In this document: positions 60,329 to 64,000 of the stretch, in pieces
How the letters are laid out: the number at the start of each line of letters is the position of its first letter
How positions within the stretch are numbered: the stretch's first letter is position 1
Source of the DNA: Oscillatoria sp. FACHB-1407
Lineage (GTDB): Bacteria > Cyanobacteriota > Cyanobacteriia > Elainellales > Elainellaceae
Reading direction: 5' to 3'
NCBI RefSeq assembly: GCF_014697545.1
Contig: NZ_JACJSA010000029.1
Span: forward strand, 1 to 64,000
Length of the DNA stretch: 64,000 nucleotides
Program-made: the position numbers and the translations under genes
Notes under the pieces: model-generated
Database searches by the model: none
Told to the model about the DNA's origin: nothing
What the model saw: only the letters and a program-made list of their open reading frames with translations

Positions 60329-62969
60329 ACACATTCAATTGATGGCTCTAACAGTACCAAATCAGTTGATATTACCATTCAATTTATATGCTCTTACAGT
60401 TCCTCAGCAATGGAAGGAGCTATTTACTCGACTGCAAAGACATAAGTTGGGAAAGAATTATGTTCTACCTCCTGTTGAGTCATTGAATCCTGTTATTCAA
60501 CTGTTGTTTGAGGATATCCTTTTCTTTCAAAAAGGGGCATTTAAACTGGGCTGCAGCGTAAAGTGGCTTTATTGTAAAACCGATCAGATCCCTACTCAAA
60601 GAATCGCTGAAGTAATCAAAACATGGCTTAGGATTTCGTTTGAAAATTCCGACTTCCTGACGGATGAAGACGTTACGCAGATTCAGGCGATTTCTGGTGA
60701 TGATCTCCGGTTTGAGCGAGTTTCTATACCGGATCCAATCTGGAGGATTGTAGACGGTAAGTTAGAAATTGATAATCTGTTTTATAGTTTGTTTCCCTAT
60801 CTTTGTTCTTCTGCTGTTGCATCCGGTTCATTTTCTTTGATTAATCCCTCGACTGGAAATGTTTCTGAGGAAGTTATCTTCTACCCAAGTGCTTTAGAGG
60901 GAGAGCGAATTGATGAAGCAATTAGCTGGCCTCCTATTCCAGTTAAACGCCCTCGTAAAAGGAAGGGTAGCAATCAACAGGAAGAAGTTGTTCACTACTA
61001 CTCATATTGTCTGAAATTTGCGTTGCACTATGATGCAGGTGGTTTTCCTTATCTAATTTGTGATGCTGGTATTAGGCGCTGGGTGAGTTGGCGATTGGGT
61101 TATCTTCCTTCTGCGACTAGTGTTTGTATTAAGCCTGTAGGTGCAACTCAATTTGCCGCTTGTAAGCTCCGGTATGCAGGCAAGGAAAGGGGGATTGAGT
61201 TTGAGAATAATTTAATTCGTCTTTTGCAAGAACTTAAGTATCGAGATCGCTTCGCTGTGGAAGATGTAATTGCAAGCCCTTACAAAAACAGTGAGCTTGT
61301 ATGGGCGACTGTTTATAACAATCAGATGTCAACTTCTCACAATGTGAATCCTGGGTTCTTTCCCGTTGACATTGTGATGTTTCAACAAGCTTGCATCGAG
61401 CGATTTCAGCAAATTTTAGGGACAGAATTCTCCCTCTTAGAGCCGTATTCTCGGTGTTCTAATGATAAGTCCTTAAGGCAGGTAAGCTCTGCTTACAGTG
61501 AAGTCGAGAAATTTGTAAAATCTCACTTTGCCACAGTTGTAACTGCACCTCCATTCTATATTCCGCCTGATTTAAGGTTAGTTTTACTAGCACAGAGCCA
61601 AGAGGCAAAAGATTTAATTGTTCCCTTGGCTAAGAAGTATGGAATTACAGATGTGGAAATCTATGATTTGGGTGTTTTAGGAGCAGAATTACCTGGGACC
61701 TCTTGGAAAAATGAGTGTAGTGATAGAATCCGCAAGTTCCAACAATCTCTTCATGCTTCTTCTCCAAATCAGAAAACACTTACCCTAATTGAGATTCTGC
61801 CTAAGGAGATGTTTTGGCAGGATTCGAAAAAAGATCCAAAACCTTGCTTTCGTCCTGCCTTAGCCATGTTAGGTAGTGTTACCGACCACTTTGAGCCGAA
61901 AGCAGAAGATGACACTGAAGATTTCCTGAATCTAGAAACGTTGAGTACAGAAATAACTCGTCGTGAAAACAAGGCAGCTGATGAGTCAGAAGATAAATTT
62001 TTCAAAGCTCCGTCCCTCAAGAGCAATTTTGCTCATCGGGTCGAGAATACTCTTCTGACTGGTTTATCAATGGCAGGTGCTTATGTATATCCGAGTTTTG
62101 CTGCTGAAGATTTTCCAACTCATGTTGCAAGTGTAGGAGTTTATTTAATTCCGTTCTACTGCAGTGAAAGAACGGAATACCTTCCTGTTGCAGTATGTAT
62201 GAGTGAGAGTGGAGTGACAGCTAAAGCCTATGGATGCAACGATTGGCTCGACTTTCATTCCTTCCAAATTCAAATGTGTACAGGCAAGATGTTTCAGCCT
62301 ATCAAGTTGGACAAAAGTGCTATTCAGGCATGGGTGTTTAACAACTTATTTCAGGAAACGAAACAGCCAACCCTATTCTGCTTTGATGTAGCGAATTTAC
62401 ATACAAAAGGATTAAGCTTCCTGCAGAAGAAACAGTGGCAAAAGCACAGCCTTGCATTTGATGTGGGTCGGGAGTCAACACACGTTTCCCTGCGGAAGTA
62501 CCCTTATGTTCGAATTGCATCAATCATTACTCCCTACACTTCACAAGTACCTCTATATCGAGCACTTAACAAGCGAGGTGAACTAGCTGGTCATACAGAA
62601 GGAGTGTTTTATCCTCCTTCGCAGGGAGATGAGTGTGGACATTATTACCTCAGCAATCAACGCCCCGATTCACGAAGTGGTGGCATCTTGCAGGAAAGCA
62701 AGCTGTTACCAATGGTTAAAACGAAAGGGAAAAATGTTGGACAGCCTAAGAAGCCAAAACCTCATGCTCAAGGGTACAACCCTCGTGGCATATTCCTGAA
62801 TCTGACATTACAGGAGAACGATCGCTTTAGTGATTGGGCAAGTTTTGTTCAATGTTTACGGCTTTATGGGTTAATACACTACCTAGATGCCACAATTCTT
62901 CCTGCCCCTTTACATTTGGCTGCTGGACTCGATAATTATCGACCCATACATGCTCTTGGGAAACTATAA
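60318..62969 (+). CDS. pPIWI-RE protein (prokaryotic PIWI with R-E signature)
   Basis: An 883-residue protein from the ATG at 60318 (GGAG seven bases upstream); a TTG one codon earlier is possible. The N-terminal part (about 1-400) corresponds to the pPIWI-RE X-type module. About 415-560 is a MID-like fold (LVLLAQSQEAKDLIVPLAKK). About 570-880 is the RNase H-like PIWI part, with GVYLIPFY, LFCFDVANLHT, YPYVRIASIITP, GHTEGVFYPPS and a C-terminal LDATILPAPLHLAAGLDNYR. The Arg in YVRIASI and the Glu in TEGVFY are candidates for the signature pair. pPIWI-RE proteins are thought to bind guide or RNA-DNA duplexes. Domain boundaries are approximate; the call rests on motifs plus operon layout. Confidence 0.8.
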   Translation: MAYKHIQLMALTVPNQLILPFNLYALTVPQQWKELFTRLQRHKLGKNYVLPPVESLNPVIQLLFEDILFFQKGAFKLGCSVKWLYCKTDQIPTQRIAEVIKTWLRISFENSDFLTDEDVTQIQAISGDDLRFERVSIPDPIWRIVDGKLEIDNLFYSLFPYLCSSAVASGSFSLINPSTGNVSEEVIFYPSALEGERIDEAISWPPIPVKRPRKRKGSNQQEEVVHYYSYCLKFALHYDAGGFPYLICDAGIRRWVSWRLGYLPSATSVCIKPVGATQFAACKLRYAGKERGIEFENNLIRLLQELKYRDRFAVEDVIASPYKNSELVWATVYNNQMSTSHNVNPGFFPVDIVMFQQACIERFQQILGTEFSLLEPYSRCSNDKSLRQVSSAYSEVEKFVKSHFATVVTAPPFYIPPDLRLVLLAQSQEAKDLIVPLAKKYGITDVEIYDLGVLGAELPGTSWKNECSDRIRKFQQSLHASSPNQKTLTLIEILPKEMFWQDSKKDPKPCFRPALAMLGSVTDHFEPKAEDDTEDFLNLETLSTEITRRENKAADESEDKFFKAPSLKSNFAHRVENTLLTGLSMAGAYVYPSFAAEDFPTHVASVGVYLIPFYCSERTEYLPVAVCMSESGVTAKAYGCNDWLDFHSFQIQMCTGKMFQPIKLDKSAIQAWVFNNLFQETKQPTLFCFDVANLHTKGLSFLQKKQWQKHSLAFDVGRESTHVSLRKYPYVRIASIITPYTSQVPLYRALNKRGELAGHTEGVFYPPSQGDECGHYYLSNQRPDSRSGGILQESKLLPMVKTKGKNVGQPKKPKPHAQGYNPRGIFLNLTLQENDRFSDWASFVQCLRLYGLIHYLDATILPAPLHLAAGLDNYRPIHALGKL

Positions 62970-63037
62970 AGACTACCCCAATGACATTGTATTGATGCCT
63001 GCTTAGCAGACTTTGAGGTGGAACCTATCTGAAATAA

Positions 63038-63071
63038 ACTTCTGTCGAAGCAACTTTTAATCGACAGAAGT
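63038..63071. repeat. Right hairpin flanking the pPIWI-RE module
   Basis: Perfect 11-bp arms ACTTCTGTCGA/TCGACAGAAGT with a 12-base loop, 69 bases after the pPIWI-RE stop. It could end transcription of the operon (no clear U-run) or mark an element boundary together with the left hairpin. Confidence 0.75.
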
Positions 63072-63232
63072 CTACTGGCATGGCTTAACTATGAGGCTGA
63101 CCCATAAGTTTTACTAAAGCCAGTTGAGTTGCCTGGAGCCATTTCACGGAGAAATCAGCATTTGAGGTTGATACATTAACTTATTACTATTTCCTAATGT
63201 AGAATTGGCTGAACCCCCGTACTGCTCAGCCT

Positions 63233-63913
63233 GTGAAAATCAACCGCCACGATCAAGCCAAGATCTTGCCAGCGCAAGAGATCGCTTGGCTGTTTGACGG
63301 AAAACTGGGGTTGGTTTCAAATCTGAAGCTATTTCGGCTGCTGGTTTGTTTTAGGGGAGTGAAAGGGATAGAGGCGATCGCCTCCCTGTCGTTGCTCTCT
63401 TATATAGAGGGGTTGCCGACTGAGCGAGATCGGGCGTTGTTTGGGATTTGTCTGTACACGACTGCGCGGGTCAATGAGGCATGTTCGCTGCATACCGCTG
63501 ATGTGTATGGGACGGATGGGCGGGTGCGCGATCGCATTACCTTTCGGCGGGCAACAACCAAAGGGAAACAGGAGACGCGATCCGTTCCGGTGTCGCCAGA
63601 GTTAAGGAAATTGCTGGAAGGGTATCGGAGCGATCGTCCCTACCTCTTTCCAGGACGCTGGGGGCGAGGGCATATTTGCCCAGAGTCTGCCGATGCCATT
63701 TTACGGGCAGCCTTTAAGCGGTTGGGGATTGAGGGAGCCAGCACCCACAGCTTTCGTCGCACGGCAATCACTTGGATGCACAACGAACGAGTACCGATTA
63801 AGCATATTCAGTCGATCTCTGGACACAAGAGCCTGTCGGCGTTGCAGCGGTATATCGATGTGACGGAGAAAGACAAGGAAATGGCGATCGCGACACTCAG
63901 TTTTCGATCCTAA
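63233..63913 (+). CDS. Short tyrosine recombinase (catalytic domain only)
   Basis: A 226-residue integrase from GTG (MKINRHDQAKILPAQEIAWL). It lacks a core-binding domain. The active site is complete: Arg in TTARVNEA near 78, Lys in TTKGKQ near 106, HSFRRTAI near 173, SGHKSL near 197, Tyr in QRYIDV near 206. A stretch of about 30 residues (about 27-58, FRLLVCFRGVKGIEAIASLS) sits between the N-terminal strand and ERDRALFGICLYTT, where short relatives known to me are continuous, so it looks like an in-frame insertion. It may mobilise the island's right end. Confidence 0.85.
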   Translation: MKINRHDQAKILPAQEIAWLFDGKLGLVSNLKLFRLLVCFRGVKGIEAIASLSLLSYIEGLPTERDRALFGICLYTTARVNEACSLHTADVYGTDGRVRDRITFRRATTKGKQETRSVPVSPELRKLLEGYRSDRPYLFPGRWGRGHICPESADAILRAAFKRLGIEGASTHSFRRTAITWMHNERVPIKHIQSISGHKSLSALQRYIDVTEKDKEMAIATLSFRS

Positions 63914-63965
63914 ATTCAATTTCTGATTTACATACTGATTTAGCAGTGAGCGCGTTAACAACTGA

Positions 63966-63991
63966 CTAATATCAAGTCGGGTTAATTACCC
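63966..63991 (+). repeat. Right copy of CTAATATCAAG repeat (candidate attachment site)
   Basis: CTAATATCAAGTCGGG followed by TTAATTACCC; CGGGT-TAAT-TACCCG inside it is palindromic. It matches 12686-12709 in core, orientation and position after a recombinase gene, and lies 53 bases after the recombinase stop. Confidence 0.45.
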
Positions 63992-64000
63992 GCGATATGA

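Noticed and set aside
1-64000. tRNA or rRNA genes at the island borders
   Set aside because: No cloverleaf with a GTTCRANNC-type T-loop plus CCA-like end was recognised by eye at either border; a covariance search was not possible.

Overview
The window is cyanobacterial DNA, probably from a filamentous Leptolyngbya- or Oculatella-like lineage. The octamer GCGATCGC (HIP1) recurs throughout the GC-balanced parts, the kdp operon has the five-gene cyanobacterial layout with a short KdpD, and several small proteins are of types common on cyanobacterial plasmids. No rRNA, tRNA or CRISPR array was seen.

Layout. (1) 1-11.4 kb is ordinary chromosome-like sequence: the 5' part of a large hybrid histidine kinase coupled to a small XRE regulator, a YnfA-type membrane protein, a histidine kinase/response regulator pair, and the divergent kdpA-kdpB-kdpF-kdpC-kdpD(short) operon for high-affinity K+ uptake. 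(2) 11.4-22.6 kb begins with a decayed histidine-kinase C-terminus and a tyrosine recombinase, which look like an island edge. It then carries small plasmid-type genes, an HNH nuclease, a RAMP-like protein, an HTH-NACHT STAND protein, and a recombinase with a non-catalytic partner preceded by near-identical 58-bp leaders. (3) 22.6-34 kb is a plasmid-like core: a ribbon-helix-helix regulator, TGATC iteron-like repeats, a structured leader and leader peptide, an AEP-primase-type replication protein, a Trypco1 + trypsin-NACHT-HEAT conflict gene pair, and parAB. (4) 34-36.3 kb holds a YhcG-type nuclease, two decayed genes and a MITE. (5) 36.3-41.8 kb is AT-rich and carries a large PD-(D/E)XK-plus-solenoid protein, a possible HEPN protein and an HNH nuclease, which may be an undescribed defence set. 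(6) 41.8-55.9 kb is a DISARM-related module (XRE regulator, SNF2 helicase with DUF3883, DUF1156 methyltransferase, DUF499/Swt1-HEPN ATPase) ending in a GIY-YIG-DUF349 fusion, with toxin-antitoxin pairs inside and beside it. (7) 55.9-63.1 kb is a complete three-gene pPIWI-RE system (REase, DinG-like helicase, pPIWI-RE) bracketed by hairpins that share the core TTCTGTCGA. (8) A short tyrosine recombinase lies near the right end.

Taken together, about 12.7-64 kb reads as a composite mobile/defence island. A similar short repeat (CTAATATCAAG...TAAYTACCC) follows the recombinase gene at each end. Functions are predicted from motifs recognised by eye; no database search was run.
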